Shown here: in pieces, positions 34,228-45,854 of the stretch | How positions within the stretch are numbered: position 1 is the first letter of the stretch | How the letters are laid out: the number at the start of each line of letters is the position of its first letter | NCBI GenBank assembly: GCA_025890175.1 | Contig: JANPYM010000016.1 | Span: 721,036 to 785,035, forward strand | Reading direction: 5' to 3' | DNA length: 64,000 nucleotides | Source of the DNA: Ciborinia camelliae | Lineage: Eukaryota > Ascomycota > Leotiomycetes > Helotiales > Sclerotiniaceae | Position numbers and translations under genes: made by a program | The notes under the pieces: model-generated | What the model was told of the DNA's origin: nothing | The model's database searches: none | What the model saw: the letters and a program-made list of their open reading frames with translations, nothing else

Positions 34228-34569
34228 TTATTTTTGCCTTGTTCTATGGAAGAAATTCTCAGCACCTATCATCAATCGTACTACATTGCATGGTCCAATC
34301 GGGAGCCAGTTGTAGGCAGATCTGAGTAGACAAAGAGCTCGTAAGACATGCGGAGAGAAAGCCCTAAATACAGAGACTGAAAAGCAAAGAAGCATCCCCC
34401 AAACCTCTAATGCCATAAAATACGCAAGAAATAATCCAGCTGCAAGAACCAATGCAGCAACTTTTATGCTACCCATTGACCAAATCCCCACGTGCCGGGC
34501 GAACCAGCTACGCTCACTATCACTGCCCTTATCCAGGGGGTTCCGGTGCTGTGGTCTTTCTATAGACAT
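34228..34569 (-). CDS. Candidate small membrane protein, 113 aa
   Basis: An ATG-initiated frame begins 55 bp after the eIF4A stop on the same strand. Residues 1-30 are polar (MSIERPQHRNPLDKGSDSER), followed by a hydrophobic stretch of about 35 residues (SIKVAALVLAAGLFLAYFMA onward) that could span the membrane once or twice. The tail is less convincing and may contain an intron. It could equally be an open frame in the eIF4A 3' UTR; I do not recognise a family. Confidence 0.3.
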   Translation of the reverse strand: MSIERPQHRNPLDKGSDSERSWFARHVGIWSMGSIKVAALVLAAGLFLAYFMALEVWGMLLCFSVSVFRAFSPHVLRALCLLRSAYNWLPIGPCNVVRLMIGAENFFHRTRQK

Positions 34570-34623
34570 ACACGCCCGAGAACTCGTGATTTACCAAATT
34601 GTATATTAAAAAAGGAAATAAGC

Positions 34624-36084
34624 TTAGATGAGATCAGCAACGTTCATTGGCATCTCCTCAATTTGAGTGCTGTAGAACTGCTCGATTTCTCTCATCATGC
34701 GGACATCCTCAGCAGTGACGAAGTTGATGGCAACACCCTTACGTCCGAAACGTCCACCACGACCGATACGATGGATGTAGTTCTCACGGTTGGCTGGGAG
34801 ATCGTAGTTGATGACCAAGGAAACTTGTTGAACATCGATACCACGGGCCAAAAGATCAGTGGCGATCAAGACACGGGAAGAACCGGAACGGAACTCCTTC
34901 ATAATCAAGTCACGTTGACCTTGGTCCATGTCACCGTGCATGGCAGAGACGGTGAAATCACGGGCAGTGAGCTTGTCGGTGAGCCAGTCAACCTTTCTTC
35001 TGGTGTTGCAGAAGATGACGGCTTGTGTGATGGTGACGGTCTCGTACAAATCGGAAAGGGTGTCCAACTTCCAGTCTTCCTTCTCAACGGCAATGTAGAA
35101 TTGCTTGATACCTTCGAGGGTAAGTTCGGCCTTCTTAACCAAGATACGGACGGGATCACGCATGAACTTGGTGGTAACCTCAAGGACGTCTTGTGGCATG
35201 GTAGCAGAGAGGAGGACAACTTGGGTGGATTGAGGGAGGAGTTGGAAGATGTCGTAGATTTGCTCGGTGAAACCACGCTTAAAAAATCGTTAGTGATATT
35301 GTGTGTAAAGCTCGGGTTTTATTAGACTTACGGAAAGCATCTCATCGGCCTCATCGAGAACGAACATCTTCATGGAGTCGGTCTTCAAGAATCGTCTTTG
35401 GATCATGTCGTGAACACGACCTGGGGTACCGACAACGACTTGGGGACCATCTTGGAGAGCCTTCATGTCATCACGAACGCTAGTACCACCAATGCATGCG
35501 TGGCACTCAACGTTCATGAAGTCACCGATGGCGACAACGACCTTTTGGATTTGTTGAGCCAACTCACGGGTTGGTGCAAGGATCAAAGCCTGGCATTGCT
35601 TAACGTTGGGGTCAAGCTTTTGGAGGACAGAGATGGAGAAAGTGGCAGTCTTTCCGGTACCAGATTGAGCTTGAGCAATAACGTCATGGCCTTTAAAAAT
35701 GTATTAGAAATGCTGGAAGATGTTGTAGATTTGGTGGACTCACCCTTGATGACTGGCATGATAGCACGTTGTTGAATAGCGGAAGGACGCTCGAAACCGT
35801 AAGCGTAGACACCTGCATCTCCATGTTAAATTTTGCGCCTCCAAATGCATGTGTATTTTATCGTACCTCGGAGAAGCTCTGGCTTCAAGTTCATGGTATC
35901 GAAAGAGTCGACAGTCTCGTCATAGTTGGACTCGATTTGTCCTGCGAAAGAAAAAATGTGGTTAGTTTGTTATCGCTATCAATTTTACCCCTCCCGCAGC
36001 GCGACCGCATAGAAATCTTCGTCAAAAACATCGGAATCACTCACCCTCTTGGATCTCCTCGAGACCCTTATCAGCGGAAGCCAT
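34624..36084 (-). CDS. tif1: ATP-dependent RNA helicase eIF4A, 398 aa
   Basis: Five exons: 36045..36084, 35867..35941, 35744..35812, 35332..35690 and 34624..35277. All four introns (103, 54, 53, 54 nt) are GT-AG and all phases fit. The product has the full DEAD-box set: Q-motif context [22 protein letters not shown] (Walker A), [36 protein letters not shown] and [13 protein letters not shown], ending [11 protein letters not shown]. Length and termini equal those of fungal eIF4A. It unwinds 5' UTR structure within eIF4F during cap-dependent translation initiation. Several introns crowd the 5' end, a common layout for highly expressed fungal genes. Confidence 0.97.
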
Positions 36085-36988
36085 GTTTGCGGGTTGTTTG
36101 ATACGAAATCTAGATTACAAGCAGCGCTTGAAATCTAGAAAATGATAAGTTGGAAGGTGGAGGTGGGGTGAAAAATGCGCAAAGATCTCTTGGAGAGACT
36201 GCGACGAGAAGCTCTTGATTGTTTGGGTTTAGAACTAGATAATAACTCCCGAGAACGAGAGTTTATGTATATCTAGTGGTTTGGTTGTAAAGTTGTGTTG
36301 TTAAAATTCGAGTTGAAAGTGGAAGAGGAGGAAGAAGGGCTATTATTCTAAAAAGTTTTTTTGGGAAATCCATCCTCGCTTATTTTTTTGTCCGCTACTC
36401 TATTAGCTCTCGATTTTTCCATGCCCAGTTCCAACAATTTTTTGGTGTTAACTGGCACTGGTTTGAGTTTGAGTGCGGTTAGACAACCCAGTCTTGAACC
36501 CCACAAACTTCCCATTGAAGGTTTTTCTACGGTACAGCAATAGGTGAATGGGGAATAATAATAATAATAACAACACAGTCGTAAAGAATTCACACATTCA
36601 TACAATCATAGGTACAGTCAGTCAGTTATCCAGCATCCAGCCATTCAGTCATCCAGTCATCCAGTCATCCAGTAGCCACCCAGTTACCCAGTTATATATT
36701 TCTAGCCACTACCACCACTACAACCACCACCACCATCTTCCAAGGTCGTTAAAGTGGCGATATACCCCTCCTTCTTTGGACCCACGGACCACCAGGTTAA
36801 GAGTACTATGGAAGAAAAAAAATTACTTTTCCTCTTCAGGAGATAAAACTTATTCACCACCTCTTCTACCACATCCATTGAAACTTGAAAGCCCCTCAAC
36901 TTTGCTATTGTATTATTCGACCATTATTATTGACCACCACCACTTTACGCCCTCTCTTTTTTTTCTTTTTAAATTTTGATACCGTACC
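36085..36988. other. Divergent promoter region, eIF4A / F-box-JmjC gene
   Basis: About 0.9 kb with CAGTCATC-type short repeats near 36615-36675 and a TC-rich stretch before 36989. Short frames here are low-complexity; no gene. Confidence 0.6.
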
Positions 36989-38998
36989 ATGAAATCAGCC
37001 ATGAGTCTAGATTTTTCCACTCCCGTACAGCCGAGTGGCACGAGTGAAATAATCGAGGCACCAGAGATCGAAGAGTCATCTGTTTCCATCCCACCTCATC
37101 CCTTAGGTGTAAAGCCATCAGGAAACCAATATACCGCGACCAGCAATGCACGTTACGCGATAGGGGTTTTCCAGATATTGCCGGACGAAGTTTTGGCCAT
37201 CTTATTAGAATCTTTGGATCCCGCATTATTGGGCTTACTTGGTTCCACTTGCAAATTTCTCTATGCATTCTGTCGTGCCGAAGAGTTCTGGAAACCTTTA
37301 TTCATTGAGTGAGTCAATTGTGAATCTCTTTTTGGAATTTTGTTATGTTTTTACCTACTTTACTTTGATCGGCGAACTCGAGTCATTCAATCGTTCGGCA
37401 TGCTTGGTTTGGGGAATTTGAGTCATTGTTGGGAAAGACAATAGGAGTAGGAGACATTTCTTTGAGACTGCCAGTTTGTATTTAGATGTTCCAATAGCGG
37501 GTCTTTGTTGCTATATCTCAGAAAGGAGAGTGATTTTTCAACAGATAGGGGATTTATTTGAATTTCCTATTAAAGTAATTGTTGGTGGTTTCCAGCATCT
37601 GGTTGCAGTTAAGATACTCTCGACCGATAGAGGTTGATTTGCGATCAAAATCTCCAGAGATACATCAAGTGATAATTTGTCAAAAGTCCAACATCTTTAG
37701 CAGGGGAAAATTGTATAGAGTACCTCAAATAGATATCAATCACCTATAAACCCAAAATCTACATGCACATGCACCATAAATCGTCGCCTGATTGGACTGC
37801 TAACCAAGATATCAGGTCTCCAACATCCAAATCAGGTTCTTTTAAATGGCAAGGCTCCTGGCGTGCTACATTTCTCAATATAGAGGATAGCAAACTCTCC
37901 AAAATCCAATGTGATAATGTCTTTTCGGATGTGTTATACCGGCCATTTCTCTGCACCCACACACCATTAACGCCATATACAACCAACATACCCCAAAAGA
38001 ATGAAATCACCCGGCTGGAAAACCTCACCCCAGAAGAATTTACCTCAACCTGGAGCGACAAACCTTTCATCCTGACGAAACCCGTGCGAGAATGGCCCGC
38101 CTATCATTCCTGGGACACGGAAGCTCTCCTCCAACAACACAGCGAGACGAAATTCCGCGCCGAGGCCGTCGACTGGTCTCTCAAGACTTATATTCAATAC
38201 ATGAACAACAGCAACGACGAATCGCCCCTCTACCTCTTCGACCGGGACTTCATCTCCAAGATGAACCTCCACACCACCGCCACCAAAGCCAACCCAACCC
38301 CTCCCTACCAAATCCCCTCCTGCTTCGGCGAAGATCTCTTCACCGTCCTCGGTGCCAACCGTCCCGACGACAAATGGTTGATCGTCGGTCCCGCCCGCTC
38401 AGGCTCCACCTACCACAAAGACCCCAACGCAACCTCCGCGTGGAACGCCGTCCTCCGCGGTTCCAAATACTGGATCATGTTTCCCTCGACGCCCTCGTCG
38501 CCTCCTCCCCCGGGCGTCTACGTCAGCGCCGATCAATCCGAAGTCACATCACCGCTCTCCATCGCCGAATGGCTCCTCGGGTTCCACGCCGAAGCGCGCC
38601 GCACTCCCGGCTGTGTCGAAGGCGTGTGTGCGGCCGGGGAAGTCTTGCATGTACCGAGCGGCTGGTGGCATCTGGTCGTCAATCTCGATGCCAGTATAGC
38701 CATTACGCAGAATTTCGTACCGCGTGCGCATCTGGTGGGGGTGTTGTCTTTCTTGAAAGATAAGGCGGATCAGGTGTCGGGATTTAAGAAGGAGGTCGTG
38801 GATCCATATGCGATGTTTGTGGAGGGGATGAAGAGCGAGTATCCCGAGTTGTTGGAGGAGGCCATGGAGGAGCTGGAGAGGAAAGCCGATGGCAGAAAAA
38901 GGAAATGGGACGTGGCTGTCGCGAGTGGGGATGGGGATGGGGAGGCTGGGGGGTTTAGTTTTGGATTTGGGGGAGATAGTGATGAGGAGGTGCCTTAA
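36989..38998 (+). CDS. F-box / JmjC-domain protein (2OG-Fe(II) oxygenase fold), 500 aa
   Basis: Exon 1 36989..37308 encodes an F-box (residues about 60-100: FQILPDEVLAILLESL...STCKFLYAFCRAEEFWKPLF). I join it to 37816..38998 across a 507-nt intron with donor GTGAGT, branch GCTAACC and acceptor ATCAG; phase and sense (FIE-SPTSKSGSFKWQGSWRATF) fit. The intron is long for this genome, so an overlooked small exon is possible. The second exon is a JmjC domain: YRPFLC, TWSDKPFIL, the metal pair STYHKDP (His and Asp) and the distal histidine in PSGWWHLVVNL. The tail is acidic and Gly-rich. This F-box/JmjC architecture is shared with animal JMJD6/PTDSR-like relatives and fungal homologues; it may hydroxylate or demethylate a target recruited to an SCF complex. 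Target unknown. Confidence 0.82.
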
Positions 38999-39499
38999 TT
39001 TGGTGAATAGGGACAAAATGGTTCAGGCCTATCTTGGGTATAGAAATTAGAAATATAAACAATTGTATACTGCACTGCAGCGGAGCGCTTCTTTTTTCTA
39101 AACAATAATTTTAATAGAGATCATGTTGGTGTGGCTCGAGTACAAGATTCTCGGTGCAATTCATTGCGAAAGATGTGAAATTCTCTTCTTCATAAAACTC
39201 GAGATCTTGACCATCCAACTCTTGAAATTCCATGTGCAGACCGATACTCCCTAGGTATTGAAAGTAATTTTGTTGCAGATTCCTTCGGGAACTCCATAGG
39301 TATCTTATCGCAGCCCAGCTTTTGCTCTTTTCCAATTTCCAAGAACGCCCAACGCCCATACCCGCTGTCCCCATCCCATCCTCGGTTTCTCCATTTCGCA
39401 AGCCTAATTTTCAAACACCAAACACCAAACCCAACAGCCTCAATCTCTGCTTCCCTATTACGGGAAATCAGAGTCACCCCAATCCCACCCGCCATCTAT
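38999..39499. other. Intergenic, convergent genes
   Basis: 3' flanks of the JmjC and Eaf6 genes. Minus-strand frames here lack features and are not called. Confidence 0.55.
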
Positions 39500-40278
39500 C
39501 TATTTCCTCACAGCACCGAAGTTAGTCCTCGCCTTCTTATTCCCCGCAGTTTCTTTTGTATTCGAATCCGTTTCACTATCATCACCCCCCGCCATCCTCT
39601 TGTTCTTTTTGCCTTTCCCCGACGAAGCAGATGTAGGCGTCCCATGATTCGACGCGCTCTCTCCATTTGCCTTTTGGAAACTCATCGACAGGGGCGTCGG
39701 AGCCATAGCTGCAACCGGTGTTGAAGCACCCGACGGTGCTGGAGAATCCTATTTCCGAAATTCCATTAGTCTTCACTCGAAGTCCATGCCGATTTCCCCA
39801 GCTTCCAGGGCTTCATCCCCAGCATGCGCATCAATTGAATTCTTGTATCCCTATTTCCCCTTCTCCTTCTCATCACAAACACGACAAAAAACCTTCCAAG
39901 TAAGACTCAACTCACAACATTCAGTTTCCAGCTATGCGAACTCCCACTAAACGGTCTATCCGTCCCCCCCACCGCCGCACTTTTCCTACCCGTCCCAGCA
40001 CCTCTTCCCACCCCTCCCACACCCGCACCCTTCGCATACCCATCAAACCCATTAATGATATTCCCCTGCGGCGTCTCGTCCAAATATTCAGTTTCCTTCC
40101 TGAAAATCGCATCTTCGTTCATGGCCAAAATCCGCTCGAGTTCCCTCTTCCGCTCCAATAATGACTTGAGCTGTCGACGCGTTTTCTCGTAATAAGGAAG
40201 GCCCGCCGTCGGGTCCGCAGGGTGGTTTTCCTTCGAGGCGCTGGCGGTTGAGTTGGGAAGTTTGCTGGATTCTGACAT
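39500..40278 (-). CDS. eaf6: Chromatin modification protein Eaf6 (NuA4 subunit), 203 aa
   Basis: Exons 39916..40278 and 39500..39748 are joined by a 167-nt GT-AG intron in phase 0. Residues 28-70 carry the Eaf6 signature: YYEKTRRQLKSLLERKRELE, ILAMNEDAIFRKETEYLDET, then GNIINGFDGYAKG. The rest is a disordered Gly/Ser-rich region and a basic C-terminus (KGKKNKRMAGGDDSETDSNT). Eaf6 is a small subunit of the NuA4 histone H4/H2A acetyltransferase, and also of NuA3 in yeast, where the coiled coil packs against the catalytic module. Length is usual for filamentous fungi. Confidence 0.92.
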
Positions 40279-40883
40279 GTTGGGTTGATGGTTGAATTGG
40301 GTGAGGGATTGGGCTTAAAGCTGAGATCCAATAGTATGGTATTGGTCTTGGTCTTGGGCTCGTAAGGAACAGCGAAGAATACGAGGTGGAAAGCTTAGTG
40401 CACGGACTAAAAAAGCGAGCTTTCTGCTCTTATCTGCTTATCGAAGCTTGCGATAATGAAATTATTGGAGGCGTGTGAGTCTCCAAATGGACCAGTTTGT
40501 TCTAGAAGTTTGCGGATTGGTTGGTAAGGCTGAGGCTTAACGGAATTATCGCCTGGTGTGGCTGGAGTAAGAATCTCAGATATCTCTATTACCTAGTTAC
40601 CATATAGATTGAACTGGACTTTGATCGTCTTGGTGTAATGCTCACCTACCTGTTAAAATACAGCAATCTAGAACAGGAATGTGAAGTACTATGAAATCAT
40701 TGCATGTGAAGCTTTGTTCTTGAACTTGAATTGATTATAAAACTACTATGTATATTGTGGTATCACGGTGTGCAAATAGGAATCCAATCTTGTAAAAATG
40801 TTGTAATAAGTATATATTTCCTATGTACCAGATATTACCTAGTATCCCGGACCTGCCTATACCTGGATTGGTTGATTTGTTCC
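40279..40883. other. Intergenic region upstream of eaf6
   Basis: Promoter of the Eaf6 gene and 3' flank of the PWI gene; both are on the minus strand. No gene seen. Confidence 0.55.
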
Positions 40884-42638
40884 TCAGTGAGCGTTAGCAT
40901 GAGATATTGAATGTTCAGTGGTGCTCGAAGCTCTCATCTTCTTGATCTTTTCCCTTAACAATCGTTCTCGTAATTCGGCGGCCAATTTCTGCGGATCTTT
41001 TCTCAGATTCTGATGTCAAAGACGGGTCAGCGAGATAACGAACGTGAACTTAGTCGGATTTTCTTTCGATACAAAAGAGATTCTCCCCTTGCCTTATGAA
41101 TCACTACCTACCTCTGCAGGTTCGGCGGATCCAGCTGATTTGGTGGCTTCGGCGTCTCGAGTTGGCGAACCCCTATCGCTTTTTTCTTCAGTATCAGCCC
41201 TTTTGTCTCTTCCATCCTCTACACCTGAAGAACTATTTCTTCTTCTTCGGTTTGCGGGTTCATATCTTTGCATAGAGCGACGTCTCTTTCCATTATCGTT
41301 TCTTCCATCGCGACCCTCGTCCTTGATAGAGCCCCTACGGCGTCTGGCAGGAGGAGAAGCACTTCGGCTAATACTTCGCGTTAGTCGCCTATCATTTCTG
41401 ACAGGACTTGGTGATGAAGTATTTCTCTTCCGTGGAGCTGGGCTACGGCTTAATGAGGGAGAAGTGGATCGAGACCTAGATCTAGAACTCGTGTTGCGAC
41501 GACGGTATCTGCGAGACTTCGGCGGTGGGGAGCGACTTAAAGATTCAGTTGTGGCTCTTCTTCGCTTTCGGGGCGGGGAGCGAGATACCGAAGGCGAGGG
41601 GGATCTACGGCGAGGTCTTCTTTCTGGGCTTCTCGCGCGTCCCCTACCACCTCTCCCACGGTTACGTCTATCTGGAGATCTGGACCTCCGTCTTCGAGGT
41701 GACGGTGACCGAGATTCTGAAGCTGACCGACTGCGTCGTCTGGGTGCAGATCTTGATGAAGACTTTGACCTTGAAAGTGATCTAGAACGTGATAAAGATG
41801 GTCTTCGTCTATCGTCCCGCCTACCACGACCGGCGGGGACGTATGTGTCAAATTCTCTTCGAGGTGGCGGACCATAATCTCTATTGTCTCGCCCTCCGCG
41901 TGGTGACCTGGAATATCTTGGACCCCTTCGATCAAACCCTCTACCGCCACTTCGATCAAAATCTCGGTCCCCGCGACCACCCCGCCAGCTATCTCCTCCT
42001 CGCCCACGTCCGCCGCGATCGCCACGTTCGCGATTTCTTATTGCATGCATTTCGCGATCTCTCCGTTCACCGTCTTCGCGGCGTCGACGTGCCTCATCCG
42101 CAGCCTGCTCGGCTTGTATCTAGTTGCATGTTAGTCAGTACACCCCAAGTCTTAACCATTTGTACCTTTTCTTGTATGAGCTCCAACTTCTTCGCCTCCA
42201 GAAGCTCTTTCGGAACGCCTTGAGCATTGGTCTGCGCACTCAGACAAAGTTTCCATAACTCTTTACAGAAAGCTGGAGTATCTTTATCGAGAAAACCGGT
42301 TAGTTGTATTTGTAGCTTTTTGATATCCGGCTGGAGTTAACATTAGCTTCGCATATTTTATATTCGAAATGATACCTACATATCGAGAACCCTCAATAAG
42401 ATTAAAACACAATTCAATAACAACATCATCTTCTGCCCCGAGTATATCTGATATCTTTCCTGCGATCCATCTGCGTTGCACCAAAAAGTCAGCTCGTCAT
42501 TCACTTGGTCTGCTATCTCCAGTTCGTTTGAACGTACTTTTTCATAACCTCCAAATTAACCTTCTGAAAGTCCACTTTCTGGTTGAATTCAGGTGGAAAT
42601 TTGGTCGACTTCAGGAGCTTTGCATCAACGGAAGTCAT
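40884..42638 (-). CDS. PWI-domain SR-related splicing factor (SRRM1/SRm160-like), 496 aa
   Basis: Five exons: 42538..42638, 42380..42470, 42166..42330, 41112..42119 and 40884..41009. The PWI domain (about residues 15-110) is split by three small introns (67, 49, 46 nt): FNQKVDFQKVNLEVMKKWIA, DILGAEDDVVIELCFNLIEG, KLQIQLTGFLDKDTPAFCKE. A large Arg/Ser-rich region with many RS, SP and RGG repeats follows. A stop would occur at 41094 if the frame were read on, but a GTAGGT donor lies just before it. Removing the intron 41010..41111 adds a conserved-looking helix (NLRKDPQKLAAELRERLLRE KIKKMR). SRRM1-type proteins bind pre-mRNA and help exon definition and 3' processing in the nucleus. Confidence 0.92.
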
Positions 42639-43177
42639 GGTGACTGCCGTTGGAGGATATTGATGTTTGAATAATAAGAAGCGGTTGGGTTTGGGTTTGG
42701 ATTTATTGTACAAAGTAATTGGAGATAAATAAAATACAGTACCTACCTGGTAGCTCAAGCGCGTTCTACCGGCATATCGTCACACGGCATGTCTCGCTTA
42801 GGTAAGCCTTTACTGAACCCATTGGTTCGTTGCAACGATAGGTAGCTGGAGGTAAATAAATGTCCTTTTGTATTTATGATGTTAGCATTATCAATTATGA
42901 GGTACTTTAGGTACTTTAATAAGTCCCAAGTAGAAACCACCAGCACTTTTGAAAAGTAAGCATTAGGTAGCTTGAGTTCTATCTATTCAGCTTGAAATGG
43001 CCGGCATTCTCACATTTCCCCTTTGCCATATTATATATCTGGAAGGACCCAGGTTAGCTAGTTGATTCGAGCATACCTATATATACTAGATTATGCTCTC
43101 AAAATGAGGCAGCAGATCTTTCGGATTCTTCCATGTTTGTTGGTAGAGCATCAAATTTGTTGAAGCCTGAAGGCCCC
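42639..43177. other. Promoter of the PWI gene and intergenic sequence
   Basis: No gene recognised. Confidence 0.5.
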
Positions 43178-43429
43178 TTAATGTGTCAAATCCGCCAAAG
43201 AGTCGGCGAACTCGGAAAAGGTCCATCTAGACAGCAAAAATATGAAAAAGAGTAGAATACTCGAGCCAAGGATGCTCTGTTTCATTTGGAGTCGGAAAGG
43301 TTGCTCTAGATGATTGTAAACTTCCTTGATTCGGAGAGGAGATGGACGAGTTTCTTTTGGTCTTGTGGTGGAATGGGAAGAATCTCGATATGTTGGACGG
43401 GAAGTATCCTGGCTACGCTTTTTTGGCAT
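43178..43429 (-). CDS. Candidate small single-pass membrane protein, 83 aa
   Basis: ATG at 43429; the upstream open frame starts only at GTG. A basic N-terminus (MPKKRSQDTSRPTYRDSS, then PSPLRIKEVYNHLEQPFRLQ) precedes one hydrophobic helix (SILGSSILLFFIFLLSRW) and a short acidic end. The composition, with an amphipathic segment before a single C-terminal helix, suits a tail-anchored small protein. I do not recognise a family; conservation in relatives would be the test. Confidence 0.42.
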   Translation of the reverse strand: MPKKRSQDTSRPTYRDSSHSTTRPKETRPSPLRIKEVYNHLEQPFRLQMKQSILGSSILLFFIFLLSRWTFSEFADSLADLTH

Positions 43430-43740
43430 AGACTGCTGAGCAGTTCGGATCGTCCACACAATTCACTCTGCTTATACTAGCGGCATTCGCCCTGTTCGGA
43501 TTTTCGTCGAAAGAAATCGCATTACATGTCTATAGTAGTTTTTGAGGATATCGGACAAATAATCTAGAGAACAGTGATCTCTTGGATGAAGGCTTGAATT
43601 TTATTTTCCATCTCATATTTTTTTGCCCAAAGTTTCATCCATGAAAAAGCTCACCGGGAGTGGTTTTCCTCCGATTTTTCCAAATCTCTCTCTATAAATA
43701 TCTCAAAGCCATTGTCTTCTTCATCCAACATCTAAAAACT

Positions 43741-43840
43741 GGCCTGCTGGCCCAATGGCAAGGCGCTTGACTACGATTAAAGGATTCACATCCTCAAATT
43801 TGAAATCAAGAGATTGCAGGTTCGATCCCTGCGTAGGTCA
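43741..43840 (+). tRNA. tRNA-Arg (anticodon ACG) with intron
   Basis: The exons fold as a full cloverleaf. Acceptor GGCCTGC pairs with GTAGGTC (two G-U), discriminator A. The D stem is GCC/GGC, the anticodon stem CTTGA/TCAAG with loop CT-ACG-A...A, and the T arm GCAGG-TTCGATC-CCTGC. An intron of about 28 nt (43777-43804) sits one base 3' of the anticodon, the canonical nuclear position. The mature length is 72 nt. A TTTTCTTTTT tract follows as a terminator. Confidence 0.9.
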
Positions 43841-45854
43841 AAATTTTCTTTTTGCTGTGGGTTTTGCTGTGGGGGAGGGGGGCTTTCTCGGTAAACGACG
43901 TCTAGCGTTGCAGTTTTATATTTTAAGTCCATTGATGCATGCTCATAATACTTCCGTGCCCCGAGTCCCGACTCCCAATCCTGGTCCCTCATCCGCTCCT
44001 ACGAAGAAACCCTCCAAACCACCATCCTCACCACCCTCCTCCAATAATATCTTACCTCCTGTCCGGACATCACAATCCTCGGCTCCCCATTCATCAGTCA
44101 GAGTCCCCAAAATTTCCTTTCTCGTCTTCGTCCGAAGAAGAAGAGAAGTAGTTGTTGCGTATCTATAACAACTTTCTGAGAATTCCATACCTAAGAAATC
44201 CTTCGAAAAGCTGACTATATAATAATACTGCCGTCCTTTTTGCCCTACCTCGTTTTCTCACTAAGAGACATCGTATGATAACTATATATTTGAAATAATA
44301 ATCTCAACCCCTCCAGATGTGTATTCAGGGCTTGAGAATGAAATTTGAGACTACATATCATCCAGTCTTCTTTCTCGAGAAGCTTCAAACTCCTGCGCCT
44401 GAGAAATACTAGCGGAGGTAGTCAACTGCAACTTGTGATATTAGCACCATATTCAATTTGCGATGTGATGCCCAGAAGTAAATTTGTTCAGGACAAGAAA
44501 AGGTGAATATCAAGACGAACCTTGGAACGTCAACAAACCAGTCACTTTTCCCCTGCATCAGCCATACATCATCAACCATCATATTATTCTCACTCCTGCT
44601 CCTTGCCTTGCCTTGACTCAAATCACCTCTCCCATCAATGTCCCTTCACCAAAAGAAAAAACACGATAACTTATCCAGGACCAGTATCAGAAAAATAAGT
44701 AAAGTACAGGAAGTAGCAAACCCCAAAACAACAAACTGTATGTAGTCCCATAACAGAAATCTCTCAGTGGGATTCTTTTCTATTCAGGCGTTTCGACTTT
44801 CCACCTGATCTGAATGAAACAGGAATGTTTGGCGGCCTTGTGATCTGCATGGTTACAGTTTGGTATTAGGGTTTATATATCTCGTTACAGCATATATAAC
44901 CTGTATGCCACCTCATATCTCTCTCCTTCTACCCGTCTTCTTTTGAGTCCTAAATTGGAGATTTTTAGGAGAGTAGATCAATGGGATGGGATGATATGAT
45001 ATAGCTCAAATCCACCCTCACCTTATAATCAATCCCAAGCCATCTCACCTCATACAACAAAGTCCAGATGGCTCGATGGTGGCGCGCTGGATTTTCACAT
45101 TCCCTCAAAGACTTTGTTGGAAACTTCAATTCTTCTAGTTGCGTTTCAGTCTTCCATAATGCGGTACATAGAATCGATTGAAATCTTTGCTTTTTCTTTG
45201 GGGGAAGAGGGGGTTATTCAAGGCAACTCGAAGATCATGGGATGAGAGCCATTGGTAAAAAAAAAAAGAAGCGTGTTCTGCTTTTTCTACTCGCACCTGA
45301 GAGCTGAATACGTTTTTGTGATTGTTATATTAAAGGATAGATCTGGTCTCTCTACTCGAAAAATCTAATGGGTAGTTGTATTTTGATCTTATTCTACTGC
45401 TATGATGGAACTACTGAAAGACATAAATATATCTCGTCTTGATATATGACAAAAGAATATCAAGCTTCTCTATCAAAAATTGGGAAAGTTGGCACCTTTC
45501 AAACATGCATTCATACCTCAATGTCTATTTTATTTCAAGGTTTTGGTGTAGATGGATGGAGCAGCTTGTTCTCTGCTGTAAGAGCAAAAATATATTTCTT
45601 TTGTGTGTTTCTGTTCATTTACTGAAAGGTGAAATTCAATTGGCAGTATTTTCCCCCATCTGATATACAACAAAGCTTGTTTTAAGTAGAGATTATAAAA
45701 ACTGTTAAGACTTGCACTGTCTGGCAACTTGTACATCGTTACAAGATAATCAAGCATATTGCAAGATGAGTGCTTTGTGTCTATATGCATCAACTTTCAA
45801 GTAGTATCCCAAGTTTCTAGTATAAAACAAGACTGCCAGTGATTGAGATGATTA
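43841..45854. other. Intergenic, about 2 kb
   Basis: A Pro/Ser-rich plus-strand frame at 43939-44151 ends in a SSSSEEEEK tail and might be an exon remnant, but nothing else supports it. The rest is AT-rich with no recognised feature. Confidence 0.5.

Noticed and set aside
34492..35325. 277-codon plus-strand frame
   Set aside because: Antisense to the eIF4A coding region; its sequence is the mirror of a conserved helicase and shows no motif.
41044..41877. 277-codon plus-strand frame rich in Leu/Arg/Ser
   Set aside because: Antisense shadow of the RS-rich exon of the PWI gene.
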